From Liopterus haemorrhoidalis (taxonomy: Eukaryota; Arthropoda; Insecta; Coleoptera; Dytiscidae), in assembly GCA_963971575.1 (NCBI GenBank), contig OZ020611.1, positions 239,468,654 through 239,532,653 on the forward strand: 64,000 nt of DNA, given 5' to 3'. Below the pieces are notes generated by a model. It did no database searches, had not been told where the DNA came from, and saw only the letters and a program-made list of their open reading frames with translations. The translations under genes and the position numbers were made by a program. Of the stretch, positions 21,822 to 33,597 are shown piece by piece (positions within the stretch are counted from its first letter, which is position 1; the number at the start of each line of letters is the position of its first letter).

Positions 21822-22003
21822 CAGTCTATTTCAAACGATTAGGCGGAACTAACCGGAATTTTCGTTTTTGTAAGTTGTCATTAGCTATTTTTTTATATAT
21901 TGAAGTTGGCTTTTCCTTAACAAAATTATCAAAAGCTTCAATCAATCGGTAAAAGTAACTAGAATTGAAAGTCTAGTTCCGCCTAAACCAAAGGAACTGA
22001 CTT
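21822..22003. mobile_element. Short MITE, 'GGCGGAACTAG' family, 182 bases
   Basis: CAGTCTATTTCAAACGATTA then GGCGGAACTAACC; right end GTCTAGTTCCGCCTAAACC then GGAACTGACTT. TA flanks both ends. It has exactly the same length as the copy at 60222-60403. Confidence 0.7.
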
Positions 22004-22252
22004 TACTTATAATTTTATTTAAAATTTTCATTGAACCCGAACCTGAAAAAAGCGAGGTTCTTGAACCTAAAAAATTATGTAATGAATCTGAAACCGAACC
22101 GATATTAGCATATTAAAGCTGAACCTAAATAAATTCGGCTTAAGTCCCTGATTGTGGGTCTTACTCAACTGTGTGGTATGGGCAACACGCACTACACCGG
22201 TGTATGCATGGAAATCGCGACACCACAGTAATGAGTAGAAGTTTATAAATAT

Positions 22253-23240
22253 GACTAGCTGGAGTTCCCGTGCTTCGTACGGTTTCTATTATAATAAAAA
22301 ATAATCATTTCTGTATTCTAAACCACTATTTTGATATTAATTAAATAATTATTGAGATAATTCATCTATAGGTCACACACAGGCAGTGATGGGCGCGTAA
22401 GTTAAATGATGTAAGTTACCTCATTGTTGACGCGCAAACAATTAGTGTAAAGTTTACACAAAACTCTTGTAAACAATGTAAACATCGTAAACAATGTAAA
22501 CAATGATTTAGACATGCGCACTTATATTGAATTACAGAACCCCATTACGACACTTTTTATAAATAATAGAATTTTAAAAGAAAAAGTAAGTATATTATAT
22601 AAAATTTGAACAAGCCAATATATATATTAATAAAAATCAAATATGTATCATTATATAGGTGTTACAAGTTAGTAAATATGAATATGAAATGTAAAAAACA
22701 TTTTTTCTTTAAGAAAATGAGTCTATTTTTAATAACAAAATTCATTAAATTTCACCTTTACGAAATTTTTAATTCCTTTTTTTTTTAATTAAAACAAAAA
22801 TTATTTTTTAATAGCTATTCCTTCGGGTTCTTATTATTTTGAACTACTTGTTCATTAAGTTGTCTATTATTGATATTAAATAACTAAAACTAACCTCATT
22901 ATTTGACAGTTTACATTGTTGACAAGTTTACCAATTGTTTACATAAATTTACACGTAAACGTAAACAATTAAAGTTTACGTGTAAACGCCCATCACTGCA
23001 CACAGATCCAAATAACTCCCCAAATATATATCTTAATAAAATCTGCATTAAACAGAGAGAATAAAAAATTAAACTGAGATATTTCATCCTTATAAGTAAA
23101 CTTCTCTTGTCCAGCCGTTTTTGCGCGAATCTCGGACAGACAGACAGGCATTTTTTTTGAGGTTATCGTCTTATAATCATCCGAAACCTGTAGAAATGAA
23201 ATATGAGGCCGAAAATATATTAAAAAAAACAGATGTAGCT
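22253..23240. repeat. SINE/LINE-tail-like dispersed repeat, split by a hAT
   Basis: TATGACTAGCTGGAGTTCCC followed by GTGCTTCGTACGG, and after the hAT insertion CCAGCCGTTTTTGCGCGAA with GGACAGACAGACAGG. 'ACTAGCTG..TTCCCG.G.TTCG..CGG' with a later 'CAGCCGTTT' is a common dispersed motif pair in insect RTE-type LINE/SINE tails. The family name is inference. Confidence 0.5.
22384..22998. mobile_element. hAT-like MITE
   Basis: Ends CAGTGATGGGCG and CGCCCATCACTG, with 8-base duplications CACACAGG / CACACAGA (22376-22383, 22999-23006; 7 of 8 match). The interior has many GTAAAC/GTTTAC words. No coding sequence. Confidence 0.8.
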
Positions 23241-23352
23241 TCAAATTTTATTAATAAAGTTTCATTATCCCATTTGATTTTCCAATATTTGCTGCAATAA
23301 TAAGATTATCGTGTGCGTATTAAATATCTAAATGAATATATATTTGTTGCAG

Positions 23353-23612
23353 GAATCCGTCCGGTCGCGTGTTGCGATGGACTTCACAGGATCCGTCGGT
23401 AGGATAGTGGACGATCCTAAGGAAGCGAAAGCGATCGCCGCCGCCGAGGGCTACAGCTGGAGGAGGCGCTGGCGGCCGACCCCGCGCGCCCCCCAGACCC
23501 CCATACCGCAGGGCATCGAGAGTGGGGTGCACATCACACAACCCTGGTTCCACAGTGGGATGAGCAGAGACCAGGCGGCAGCGCTCGTCACCAGATATGG
23601 CACCGTTGATGG
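23353..23612 (+). CDS. Grb7/10/14-family adaptor, penultimate coding exon (BPS and start of SH2)
   Basis: Role (family): cytoplasmic adaptors that bind activated receptor tyrosine kinases such as the insulin receptor. The BPS segment acts as a pseudosubstrate inhibitor and the SH2 binds phosphotyrosine. Seen: after a TTGTTGCAG acceptor the exon encodes SRVAMDFTGSVGRIVDDPKE, then AIAAAEGYSWRRRW, the BPS signature (MDF.G...R+++.P.EA...A.EE...WR++). A proline-rich linker follows, then ITQPWFHSGMSRDQAAALVT, the first strand and helix of SH2. The exon is 260 bases and ends in phase 2 at GG|GTAAGT; the next exon supplies the third base of a Gly codon. It is clearly more GC-rich than its surroundings. 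The RA and PH domains expected upstream are not visible between 1 and 23352, so earlier exons are probably left of the window across a very long intron. The family call is firm. Confidence 0.95.
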
Positions 23613-23879
23613 GTAAGTCACATTAATAGTTTATGTTTTATTTAAAACTGACTGAAACGCCAGTTGTCTCACTCATACTTCATCTCTCCTTTTGCTTCTA
23701 TACATCCCGTAGCTATCTACACATTGTCTGCGCTCCGAGAGCAATTCACTAATCATGGAAAGCTCGATGAGGTTATTAGTTCATAAAAATTATGAAGCTT
23801 TAAGGCATAAAAAAGAGGCGTATATATTTCAGACATTTACCCAATATTTAAAGTATTTCCTTGTTCCTAGTATTTCTAA

Positions 23880-25690
23880 TATTTTCCTAGTGTTTAAAAT
23901 ATTTCGTAATATTTCAAATATTTCTCTAGTATTTCAAATATTTCTCTAGTATTTCAAATATTTCCGTATTATGTCAAATATTTCCCTATTATGTCAAATA
24001 TTTCCTAGTATTTCAAATAATTATGGTATTGCAAATACATTTAAAATATTTGAAATTCATTATTTCAAATATTTCCCTATTATTTCAAATATTTTCCTAG
24101 TATTTCAAATAGATCTAGAATTTCAAATACATTTAGATAATTTGAAATATGTACATTATTTCAAATATTTCGCTAGTATTTCCAATATTTTCTAGTATTT
24201 CAAATATTTCCCTATTATTTCAAATATTTTCCTAGTATTTCAAACATTTTTTTGTGTAAATATTTCAAATAATTACCCAATATTTCCCTAGTACATATTT
24301 CAAGTATTTCATAGTATTTCTAATATTTTTCTAGTATTTCAAATGTTTTCTAATATATCAAATATATCTCAGTACAGTTTTCAAATATTTCTTAGTACAT
24401 ATTTCAAATATTTCTTTGTGTAAATATTTCAGATAATTACCCAATATTTCAAATATTTCTCTAGTATTTCAAATAATTTCCTATTATGTCAAATATTTCC
24501 CTGGTACATATTTCAAATATTTCCTAGTATTTCAAATAATTCTAGTATTGCAATTACATCTAAATTATTTGATATACATTATTTCAAATATTTTCCTAGT
24601 ATTTCATATAGTTCTAGCATTTCAAATACATTTAGATTATTTGAAATATGTACATTATTTCAAATATTTCTCTAGTATTTAAAATATTTTCTAGTATTTC
24701 AAATATTTCCCAATTATTTCAAATATTTTCCTAGTATTTAAAATATTTTATAATATTTAAAATATTTCTTAGTACATATTTCAAATATTTCATAGTATTT
24801 CTAATATTTTCCTAGTATTTAAAATATTTTCTAATATTTCAAATATTTCTCAAGTATTTGAAATATTTTATAATATTTCAAATAATTCTTAGTATTTCAA
24901 ATATTTTCGTGGTATTTCAAATATTTCTTTGTGTAAATATTTCAAATAATTACCCAATTTTGAAATATTTCAAACATTTCCTTGTATTTCTAATATTTTC
25001 CTAGTATTTCATAATTTTTCTAGTATTTCAAATATTTCCCTAGTGCATATTTCAAATATTTCCTTGTATTTCTAATATTTTCTTGTATTTCTATTATTTT
25101 CCTAGTATTTCAAATATTTTTCTAGTATTTCAAATATTTCCTAGTATTTTATATATTTCTGTAGTATTTCAAATATTTTCTAGTATTTCAAGCATTCCCC
25201 TATTATTTCAAATATTTTCTAGTATTTCAAATATTTCCCTATTATTTCAAATATTTTCCTAGTATTTAAAATATTTTATAATATTTAAAATATTTCTTAG
25301 TACATATTTCAAATATTTCATAGTATTTCTAATATTTTCCTAGTATTTAAAATATTTTCTAATATTTCAAATATTTCTCTAGTATTTGAAATATTTTATA
25401 ATATTTCAAATATTTCTTAGTATTTCAAATATTTTTCTAGTATTTAAAATATTACCCAATTTTGAAATATTTCAAACATTTCCTTGTATTTATAATATTT
25501 TCCTAGTATTTCATAAGTTTTCTAGTATTTCAAATATTTCCCTAATACATATTTCAAATATTTCCCTAGTACATATTTCAAATATTTTCTAATATTTCAA
25601 GTATTCCCCTATTATTTCAAATAGTTTCTACTATTTCAAATATTTACTTAATATTTCAAATATTTACCTAGTATTTCACATACATTTTAA
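23880..25690. repeat. Degenerate AT-rich minisatellite in the last Grb intron
   Basis: About 1.8 kb built from variants of TATTTCAAATATTTCCCTAG (unit roughly 20-22 bases) with higher-order duplications: blocks near 24700-24860 recur near 25200-25380. Each unit contains the near-palindrome AAATATTT. The array runs from soon after the splice donor to about 430 bases before the acceptor. Confidence 0.9.
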
Positions 25691-26025
25691 ACCTCTTAAA
25701 AGTATTTGATATTTTAAATTACCTACTTCTTATCAGTGATGACTAAAAATATTTGTTATTTCAAATACTTTGATTGGTATTTGGCATTTGAAATACTTTT
25801 ACCATGTAGTTGTCACATCTCTCGTGGGTGCAAACCAGACTGTCGTACGATAGTTAAATACAGAGTTCTGACAATTTTAGTTATTAGGGATTCTTTACCA
25901 AATAATTTAAATTTCCGCGCACGTAAGCCGCATCTCTAATACGCTTTTAAGTCTCTAAATGGAAGCACGTGAATTCTTTCAAAATTTATCGAAATTTATT
26001 ATTTTTAATATGTACCTCCAATTTG

Positions 26026-26084
26026 TTATCACTAAATACCTACCAAACCCTGAAATGTATGAATATACACACTTCACATAATTT
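26026..26084. repeat. GTCT-family terminal fragment near the Grb splice acceptor
   Basis: ACTAAATACCTACCAAACCC...TATACACACTTCACAT is the terminal segment seen at 9395-9440, here about 30 bases upstream of the terminal-exon acceptor. Confidence 0.55.
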
Positions 26085-26112
26085 TTTACTAATAATTGTT
26101 TTTTTGTTGCAG

Positions 26113-26413
26113 TGTATTCCTAGTCCGTGATAGCCGTTCGAATCCCGGCGCCTTCGTCTTAACCTACAAATGCGGTGGTAAAGTACTCCATACGCAAATA
26201 ACCCCATTTATGGATCCAGTCAGGGAAGCACATGTCTTTTCATTAGACCAAGGTTTCACGAAGTTCTATGACCTTCTACAACTAGTCGAATTCTACCAAT
26301 TAAACGCCGGTGTTCTCCCAACCAGATTAACGCATTATGTTGTCCAAAGTCCAACTGGAATCAACGTTCCGCATTCCGAATCACCACAACCCGCTGTAGC
26401 GGGAAGTTTTTAA
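26113..26413 (+). CDS. Grb7/10/14-family adaptor, terminal coding exon (rest of SH2 and C-terminus)
   Basis: Seen: after a TTTTTGTTGCAG acceptor the exon completes the split Gly codon and encodes VFLVRDSRSNPGAFVLTYKC. It contains the FLVR motif whose Arg binds phosphotyrosine, a beta-D region KVLHTQITPF, then GFTKFYDLLQLVEFYQLNAG and VLPTRLTHYVV. 'D..TRF.DL.QLVEF.QLN.G.LP..L.HY' is diagnostic of Grb7/10/14 SH2 domains among SH2 proteins. About 24 residues follow, ending AVAGSF and TAA (26411-26413), slightly longer than the vertebrate tail. The SH2 is therefore split across two exons with the break just before the FLVR strand. No frameshift or stop; the gene looks functional. The intron between the two exons is 2.5 kb and consists largely of a minisatellite. 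Confidence 0.96.
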
Positions 26414-26643
26414 GTTTAAACAAAAGTGGACTTTTAAAAATAATTGACTCATACCAAAAACCGGCAGGGTTGTATTCGATTAAAGTGATTTGTTATTTAG
26501 ATTAAGGTTAGGTTAAGATTTGATTTTGAGGTTATGTCTATCATTTTTCATATTCATATGTATATAAAACAAATTTGATTTTATTTATTTAATATATTGG
26601 AAATTTTTAGTTTATGAATATGTCTATGTGATAAATTGTGGTT

Positions 26644-26649
26644 AATAAA
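26644..26649 (+). terminator. Probable polyadenylation signal of the Grb gene
   Basis: A canonical AATAAA about 230 bases after the stop codon, followed by A-rich sequence. It is the only canonical hexamer noticed in this 3' region on the + strand. Confidence 0.6.
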
Positions 26650-26809
26650 GCATCAAAAAGACAAAATGTGATAAAAATTAACAAGTTTAATCTTGTCTTA
26701 TAATTATATAAATCAATTTAACTCTTTCGCTGCATGAATAATTACTTCACAAGTCTGTGGCAGTCGAAAGTACCGCAACAAAAGGGTTAAAATGACACTT
26801 ATTGCTATA

Positions 26810-27245
26810 CAGTAATACCCCGTTACTCGACTGCCTCTTAGCTCGTTTTCGCCACTCGATGTAAATATCGAGAGTGAGAGTCGACGGAGCATCGCTATCC
26901 GACGTGATCGAGTACCGATCACGTGATACATATTTTGGTAAACAAAGCAAAATGAACGCATGGCCAGCAATTCGCGCCTAGATATCTTGACGACAACAAC
27001 TCAGATTTAGTGCAGCTATGAACTTTTTGTTTTTTTGCTAAAATAAGTGATTTATATTTATAATTATGGGTCCAAATGCAAGCATAGCTAAAAGGAAAAC
27101 ATATACATATATGTATTTCTTTATATGTATATATGTACATATGATTCCTTTTATTTCTTATGGAGAAATTCGACTCGCCACTCGACGTAATCGCTACTCG
27201 ACGCTTTTTCAGAACGAATTAACGTCGAGTTGCGGGATATTACTG
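26810..27245 (+). mobile_element. pogo/Tigger-like MITE
   Basis: Inverted ends CAGTAATACCCCGTTACTCG and the complement of CAGTAATATCCCGCAACTCG, with TA on both flanks (26808-26809, 27246-27247). At 27066 an ATG opens MGPNASIAKRKTYT, which resembles the N-terminus of Tigger transposases (KRK.(Y/L)T), so the element probably arose by internal deletion of an autonomous copy. Confidence 0.75.
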
Positions 27246-27484
27246 TATTTGTTTTTTATAATTTTAAAGTTTAACGCACAAATATGCATTTTACTACAAT
27301 TTTCGCATTTAAGTATAAAATGAAAGACATAACCTAATATTTCAAATCACAAAATGGCGGTGAATGAATTTGTAAAATGATTTTTGATCAAAACATCACA
27401 CATGAACAAGATTTTTGAGTTGACTCAAAAGTGACCAAAAAAGGAAATATGCGCTAAATTTTACACAAAAGATAACTATATTAA

Positions 27485-28063
27485 ATAGTCTGTTTCTTTG
27501 GTTTAAATGGAACTAGATTTTGAAACAAATGCAAGCATTGCTTAGTTACATTTGGCTTCTACAAGTTGGTAGTCCTTTCCTACGTTGCCATATCATATAT
27601 CTGTTTAATACGTGAACAAATGAATTTAAACACATTTTTTTTTAATTGTTTCAAATATAATAAAAATGCCGAAAGCTCTTAATAGCAGCGCCCGAAGGAT
27701 GGTTTTGTCTCTTATTAATTATTTTTAGTGATTCTTATACACTGAAATGTTTTATTTAAATTTTTACAATGTTGAACATTATAAAAGTAGTATAATTTAA
27801 ATTATAAATTTCGCTACACCCGTACTACTGAGTCGCGATACGCTGGTTGAAAAGCACTGCTCTAAATCATAATTCAAATTAGCCCTTTTACTACCTAGGA
27901 AAAGTAAGTTTTTAATCTTTATTAGAAGTGTTTGGATATAACCTAACTTTTTTGAACAACTGGCAACAAAGCGCAATTCTCAACTGTGACGTCATTTCAT
28001 AGTTATCTTGAACAGACTTTAGATTTCAAGATCTAGTTCCGCACGGTGTAAAGAAATAGACTA
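27485..28063. mobile_element. MITE, 'GGCGGAACTAG' family, ~580-base version
   Basis: TAGTCTGTTTCTTTGGTTTA then AATGGAACTAGATTTTGAAA at the left; AAGATCTAGTTCCGC...GTAAAGAAATAGACTA at the right. The interior is unlike the 405-base copies, so this is a separate subfamily sharing only the ends. Confidence 0.65.
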
Positions 28064-28259
28064 TATAACTAGTGTATTTGACACATAACACACTAAATGC
28101 AAGCAAAAAACTAAAATTGCAAAATTAATTTTTCCCCTTTTACTTATTTTTTTTAAAATCTTTCTTTAAGTAACTTTTTAAATACTTTCCATTGGTATTG
28201 TATTTTTTTTTTTTTCTTGGAATTTTTCCTTTCTATAAATTTAAATTTTTTTTATATTG

Positions 28260-28602
28260 TAAGCTGTTCACTTTTGTAAAAACAAACTAAGAGGAAATTT
28301 AGTTTTCAACAGTTTGCATCTTTGAAACCATGCATGCCATGTTGGTATTACAATAAAATAATTTGAAAAGTCAGATTATAAATATGTCATTTAAAAAAAA
28401 AAATCATTTATTATATTTCATTTTGAATAGTGACATTTTAAATATTTTATAAATATAATACTAATCTAAAATAATACAAACGTAACCCAAAACTGTAAAA
28501 CATTTTTTACAATATAACCAAGTTTCTAAAAGTCAGTAATACACTATAAAAATAACCAAAATAACCAGATCTAGTTTGTCCTTACAAAATGTGTACAGCT
28601 TA
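28260..28602. mobile_element. MITE with GCTGTTCACTTTTGTAA ends, copy 1
   Basis: TAAGCTGTTCACTTTTGTAA then AACAAACTAAGAGG at the left; AGTTTGTCCTTACAAAATG then TGTACAGCTTA at the right. A matching copy in opposite orientation is at 52266-52565, and end fragments lie at 29336-29410 and 62341-62415. Confidence 0.7.
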
Positions 28603-28929
28603 TATTTGTTTCATTTTGTAATACGTAATTAGATCTGGCTACTTTGGTGACTGTTTTGGTGTATAGTTATGGAACCTTGTGAACTTGTAAATCTGGCTTT
28701 TAAATTTTTGGTTAAGTTTAATTATATTGAGGTTATATTCAGTTAAAAACTACAAATGTCAGATACCAAATTAACATGTCAAAATTGCGATTGACATGTT
28801 AAATTTGTGACCGACATATTAAATATTTTGAAAACTACCATTTCAGAATTACCACCCTAAGATGATATTATAAATATGCAACATAAAAAATTAAGTGTCC
28901 TTCTTAGTTACGTATTACAAAATGAGATA

Positions 28930-29334
28930 TAGTCTATTCCAAACGTTTAGGCGGAACTAGATTTTGCAGTCTAGTTACTTTCATCGTTTGAATCGTGCTT
29001 ATTTTGCCGTTTTGTTTAAGCTTTATAAATCATACAATAATCACTTTTTGGTTAAGGTTAATATTATTTTAAAATGTCATTTTCTTTATATTTTGATTTT
29101 TTGTGTCATTCTGAATACAAATTTCCCATTTATTTATTTATTAGTCATTAAAATATGTAAAAAAGAATTTTATTTTTGTCATAAGTCATTCGTTTCCATA
29201 GCTTCAATGCTGTTTTTTTAAATTTTCTCATGCCAACGTCAAAAATGAAATAACCCAAGCAAGGTCTCTTCTCGTGACAAACTAAAAGAACGAAAGTTCC
29301 ATTTAGTTTCCGCCTAAACATTTGGAATAGCCTG
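28930..29334. mobile_element. MITE, 'GGCGGAACTAG' family, 405 bases
   Basis: TAGTCTATTCCAAACGTTTA then GGCGGAACTAGATTTTGCAG at the left; the complement, closing TAAACATTTGGAATAGCCTG, at the right; TA on each side. The interior matches 53138-53544 closely. The frame at 28964-29221 is incidental. Confidence 0.8.
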
Positions 29335-29862
29335 TAGTCAGTAATACACTATAAAACTAACCAAAATAACCAGATCTGGTTCGTCCTTACAAAAGTGAAC
29401 GCAATATAAATGTTTTTACTATTGAAATGAATACATTTTTTTTTATGTCAGTGGTGTCTAAGTACTTTATATTTATAAAGAATTTTAAGCTATATTCCTT
29501 TTTTGGTCACCTGATAAATAATTTGTTGAATCTCAAAATTATAAATAAATATTTACGAAATTTGTTAATTTTTGTTGAAATTTTGATCTCTTGTTTGGAA
29601 ATTTCTAAGACTTACTGGTATACAAAATGACATTGAACAGGGAATAAAAATATTTTCTTAAACTTAAATTTTAAAATGACAGAATCTTCAGTATTAATAA
29701 ATAGTAATTTTATAGAATAACTACTTTTAAGACAAAGATTTTAATTATTACAAAAGAAAAGCGTAACCATACTGCGCGTAGAATATTAATCCTTTAAATA
29801 CAGGACTGCATGTAGGATATGTCAGTACATGAATTTATAACTTTACACAGATTTTGATTTTA

Positions 29863-30388
29863 TAGTCGGATTGCTGATAAGTGACTGTTCGTTGCTACAA
29901 GTCTCGATATTCAATACTATATGCTTTCTCTGTCTATATTATTATAATTATTTGCATACCCATAGTAACGTATATAGTGACTCAAGTTGACAACTAACCT
30001 TCAAAATTATTTGAATAAAAAACAAAGCATTAGAAAGAAACAGCATAATTCGTAGATATCTTTACTAAGTAGAGCGCGAAAATAAATTTACAGCAGTACT
30101 CAAACAAACAAAATTATTAATTTTAAGGTAATAATTATAAATAAGGAAAAATTTATACTTATACGTAAATTTTGGATTATAATTTGTTGTTTATTCCAGT
30201 AGATTTAAAATTAAAGTTTGTGAATTTAATAATTGACCGCAAGCCATATTTTAATTAATATTTATTACCAGACACTGACAGTTAAGACAAAAACATTTTT
30301 AAAATCGCTGAAAAATGGTAACTAGATTATTATATGAATGCCGTACTTGATACATACATGTAACAGTCACCTATCAGCAATCCGACTA
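29863..30388. mobile_element. TA-flanked MITE with AGTCGGATTGCTGATA ends, copy 1
   Basis: TAGTCGGATTGCTGATAAGT at the left and the complement CACCTATCAGCAATCCGACT at the right, 526 bases, TA on both flanks. Copy 2 is at 58594-59132 in inverted orientation. This fits a Tc1/mariner-mobilised MITE. Confidence 0.75.
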
Positions 30389-30447
30389 TAGTAAAACAAG
30401 TTATGCAATTGATAAAACAATAAAATCATACATTAAATTACCCAAAA

Positions 30448-30897
30448 TCAATATTCGCCATTGACATGACAACACCAGTCTTTACAAAATTTCAAGTATT
30501 CATTCATTGAGTATACACAATGCTCTATAAGAAATACCTTAATCTTCCGCTTAAATACAGCAAACTGCGTTTCATTTCTGACATGGAATGGCAGTGAATT
30601 AAATAATTTAATACCAAAAGTTTTTAGTGATTTTTTTGTCAGTTCCAGCATGTTTGCTGGAGTTCTGAAACAATCTTTTCCTCTGGTGTTATATAAATGC
30701 TGGTTCAAATGGCGAGCAAAGTATATTTGATTTTTAAATACATAGACCAGCAACTCTAGGATGTAAATACCAGGAACTGTTAATAATTTGTATTTTACAA
30801 AAAGAGGTCTGCATGATTCAGTGCGTCTTTTGTTTGCTATACAACGTATTATTCTTTTCTGGGAAATAAATATCAACACAACCTCAAAAGTAGTCAT
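30448..30897 (-). pseudogene. LINE reverse-transcriptase C-terminal remnant
   Basis: Seen: an open frame of 149 residues reading SQKRIIRCIANKRRTESCRP, LFVKYKLLTVPGIYILELL, HLYNTRGKDCFRTP and SLKTFGIKLFNSLPFHVRN. Family knowledge: 'QKR.IR.I......SC+PLF....ILT.P.+YI.E...+...N ... H.YNTR....' is the segment after the RT palm in jockey/CR1-type non-LTR retrotransposons. The catalytic YxDD region is absent, so this is a 5'-truncated insertion as is usual for LINEs. It ends next to the TA flank of the MITE at 29863-30388. The initial Met is internal to the family sequence and is not a real start. Confidence 0.75.
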
Positions 30898-31555
30898 AAC
30901 ATATTGGTTACGCTTCTGGTTACAGCACCTCCTTTAGAAGTTTTCACAAGTTATATTAACATCGTTTACGTTAAATATATTAAGCATCAAGCGACTCTTT
31001 TAAAATTTATCACAACTTGTAAGTTTGGTTAAAAATGAGTAGTTATTCTATAAAATGACTAAGTAACTAAATAATTAGTTAAACAGGGTTTAAATATGAC
31101 TTAGTGACTAAATCTCGATTAAGATTAATTTAATTCCAATAAATGAATGTTTTAGTAGAATTCTTTTTAATATCAGCTGGTTTGGTAACATTCATTTAAA
31201 TTTAAAGTAACTTTAATAAGTAAATTTAAAAAGTTACTTTAAATATTAAATTAACGTTTTTAAATAACGTTTAAATTTGCCCAAGATAGATGGAGTACAT
31301 ATAGTAGAAATGGCTGTGGACGTGAAACTAGGTTTAAAAGAAAACGAAATAAATGTAAATTTTAAAATATTCTTAGGTTAAAATTAATTTTAAATATTTA
31401 ATTAAAGTGTAATTTTTAACTTTTCCTGATTGAAGCACAATGTGTTTGTACCAAGTATTATCCGGAAAAGTCGATGCAAGACAGACTGTATGTTGATCTA
31501 ATTAAATAAGAAATCTACGTGGGTTTCAAAAAGAAAAATAATAAATTTTTAAATA
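30898..31555. other. Non-coding stretch
   Basis: No gene or repeat boundary is supported. Confidence 0.4.
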
Positions 31556-31559
31556 CTAT

Positions 31560-32880
31560 ATGCAACAAGTAAGAAAATGACCTATTTTCTAAATGTTGCA
31601 TACAATGTTTTTTCTACGACCTATTTTCTAAATGTGTTGCATACAATGTTTTTTCTACGACCATTTAGAAAGTGGAAAAACGAGTGATTTTTTTTACATT
31701 GCATATAAATTTGATTTCTAAACAAAATTCAGAAAACAATTGAAATTCTCACTTTACCATAACTATGCAATAAGTAAGATGACTCATTTTCTTACGTATT
31801 GCATAAAATATTTTTTCTACAGCCATTTAAAATGCTGCGATAAACAAGTGAAAATAACATTTATTTATAAACAAAATTCAGAAAGCAGCATTTTTAACGG
31901 TCGTAGAAAAAGTATTATGTGCAATACGTAAATTTGCATAAAAATAAGTAATACAATTGAGATTTTCACTTTAAAATAGCTCTTTTTTCAAGTTAATAAC
32001 CCATTTTCTACACCAATTTAAAAAGTGGCAAAAAAGAGTAAAAATATTTGTTTTACTTTGTATATGAATTACATTTCTAAACAAAATTCAGAAAATAGTT
32101 GAGATTCTCGCTTTACAGTACCTATTTATGCATCAAGTAAGGTAATGACCTATTTATTTACTTATATGTAGCATACAATATTTTTTCTACATCCATTCAA
32201 AAAGCTGCTAAAAGAAACTGAATAACAGTTTTTTATGAACAAAATTCAGAAAAGTTTCACAGCATTTTTAACGGCCGTAGAAAAAGTATTATATGCAACA
32301 TTTAAGTTTAAATAAGAATAAGTAAAACGATTAAGATTTTTACTTTAAAATAATTATTTATGCAACAAGAAAGATAATTATTTCCTTACGTATTGCATAC
32401 AATATTTTTTTTACATCCGTTTAAAAAGGAAATTTGTTTTTTTTGTATTAAATTCTAAACAAAATTTAGAAATCAATTAAGGTTTTCACATTAAAATATC
32501 TCTTTATGCAACAAGTAAAATAATGACTCATTTTCTTATGTGTTGCATACAATACTTTTTCTACAGCTGTTTAAAAAGTGGCAAAGACGAGTGAAAATAA
32601 CATTATTTTTTAACATATAAATAATTTCTAAACAATATTCAGAAAACAATTGAGATTCTCAATTTAAAATAGCTATTTATGCCATTCGAATAATGACCCA
32701 TTTTCTTACGTGTGCATATAATATTTTTTCTACAGCCGTTCAACAGGCTGTTAAAAACAATTGAGAAAACATTTGTTATAAACAAAATTTAGAAAACATT
32801 TACAGCATTTTTAACGGCCGTAGAATAAGTATTATATACAACACGTAAGTTAGTTAGTTAATATTTATTTTTTGGCGCAC
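31560..32880. repeat. Complex satellite-like array
   Basis: Repeated words AACAAAATTCAGAAAACAAT, TATTTATGCAACAAGTAAG, TTGCATACAATATTTTTTCT and TTTAACGGCCGTAGAAAAAG recur at irregular spacing (TATGCAA-type anchors near 31763, 32126, 32358, 32504, 32677). Some units contain both a sequence and its inverse (ACGTATTGCATA and GTAGAAAAAGTATTAT), giving dyad structure. No coding capacity. Confidence 0.75.
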
Positions 32881-33215
32881 AATAACTGGCTGCACCTATA
32901 TGCAACACGTGAGAAAAAAGGGTCATTATCAATAAAAACAGTTTTTAATAAATATTGTTACTGTTCCGATGACCAATTTACAATATTTCGTTTCCACACT
33001 AGTGCGGTAAATACATTACCGCACTAGTGTAAAAATGATTTGGCGTACAACAACAGTGGCTGCACCTATATGCAACACGTGAGGAAAAGGTGTCATTGCA
33101 AATAAAAACTTAGTTTTTGAATAAATATTTTTGCTATTTCGATGACCAGTTTACTAAGAAATATTTCGTTTCCACACTAGTCCAGTAAATACATTACCGC
33201 ACTAGTGTGAAAAAG
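32870..33215. repeat. Tandem duplication of a ~170-base unit with a palindrome
   Basis: Two units begin TTGGCGCACAATAACTGGCT (32872) and TTGGCGTACAACAACAGTGG (33042). Each ends with an inverted pair ACACTAGTGCGGTAA / TTACCGCACTAGTGT; it is perfect in unit 1 (32996-33010 with 33016-33030) and mismatched in unit 2. Confidence 0.8.
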
Positions 33216-33597
33216 AACTCCATTACAAAACCCCACCAATATTTATCTTAAAATTTGAAAATCAACATATTGTTGTCTGTCTCGCCAATTCGTAGTGTGA
33301 CAATTTAAAACCAAATATATAAATTTATCTAATCATAAAAAGCAATATTTAAATTTCGTTTTTTAGACTAAATTAGCAGTCGTAGTTGTGATATAATAGA
33401 GTTTATTTTATTTATGACGCTGTTTAAAAAACGCAGCAATTTGTTTTATATGAATTAATATTTATAACCACATTCTTAATATTTCAGTATTTTTATTTTG
33501 CATTATCATATTGGTAGGAACTTACTATTAACTCCAAATCTCCACATATATACTTTTAAAAATTATATTAAACAAATTTGTTTAAAACAGGTTTAAC

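Noticed and set aside
1..23352. Search for RA and PH domain exons of the Grb gene
   Set aside because: No matching coding segment is visible; short exons could be missed, but nothing can be supported.
23320..23553. Minus-strand frame opposite the Grb exon
   Set aside because: Antisense shadow of a well-supported exon.
28964..29221. Open frame inside a MITE
   Set aside because: It lies wholly within a non-coding MITE, and the equivalent region of the sister copy at 53138 does not keep the frame.
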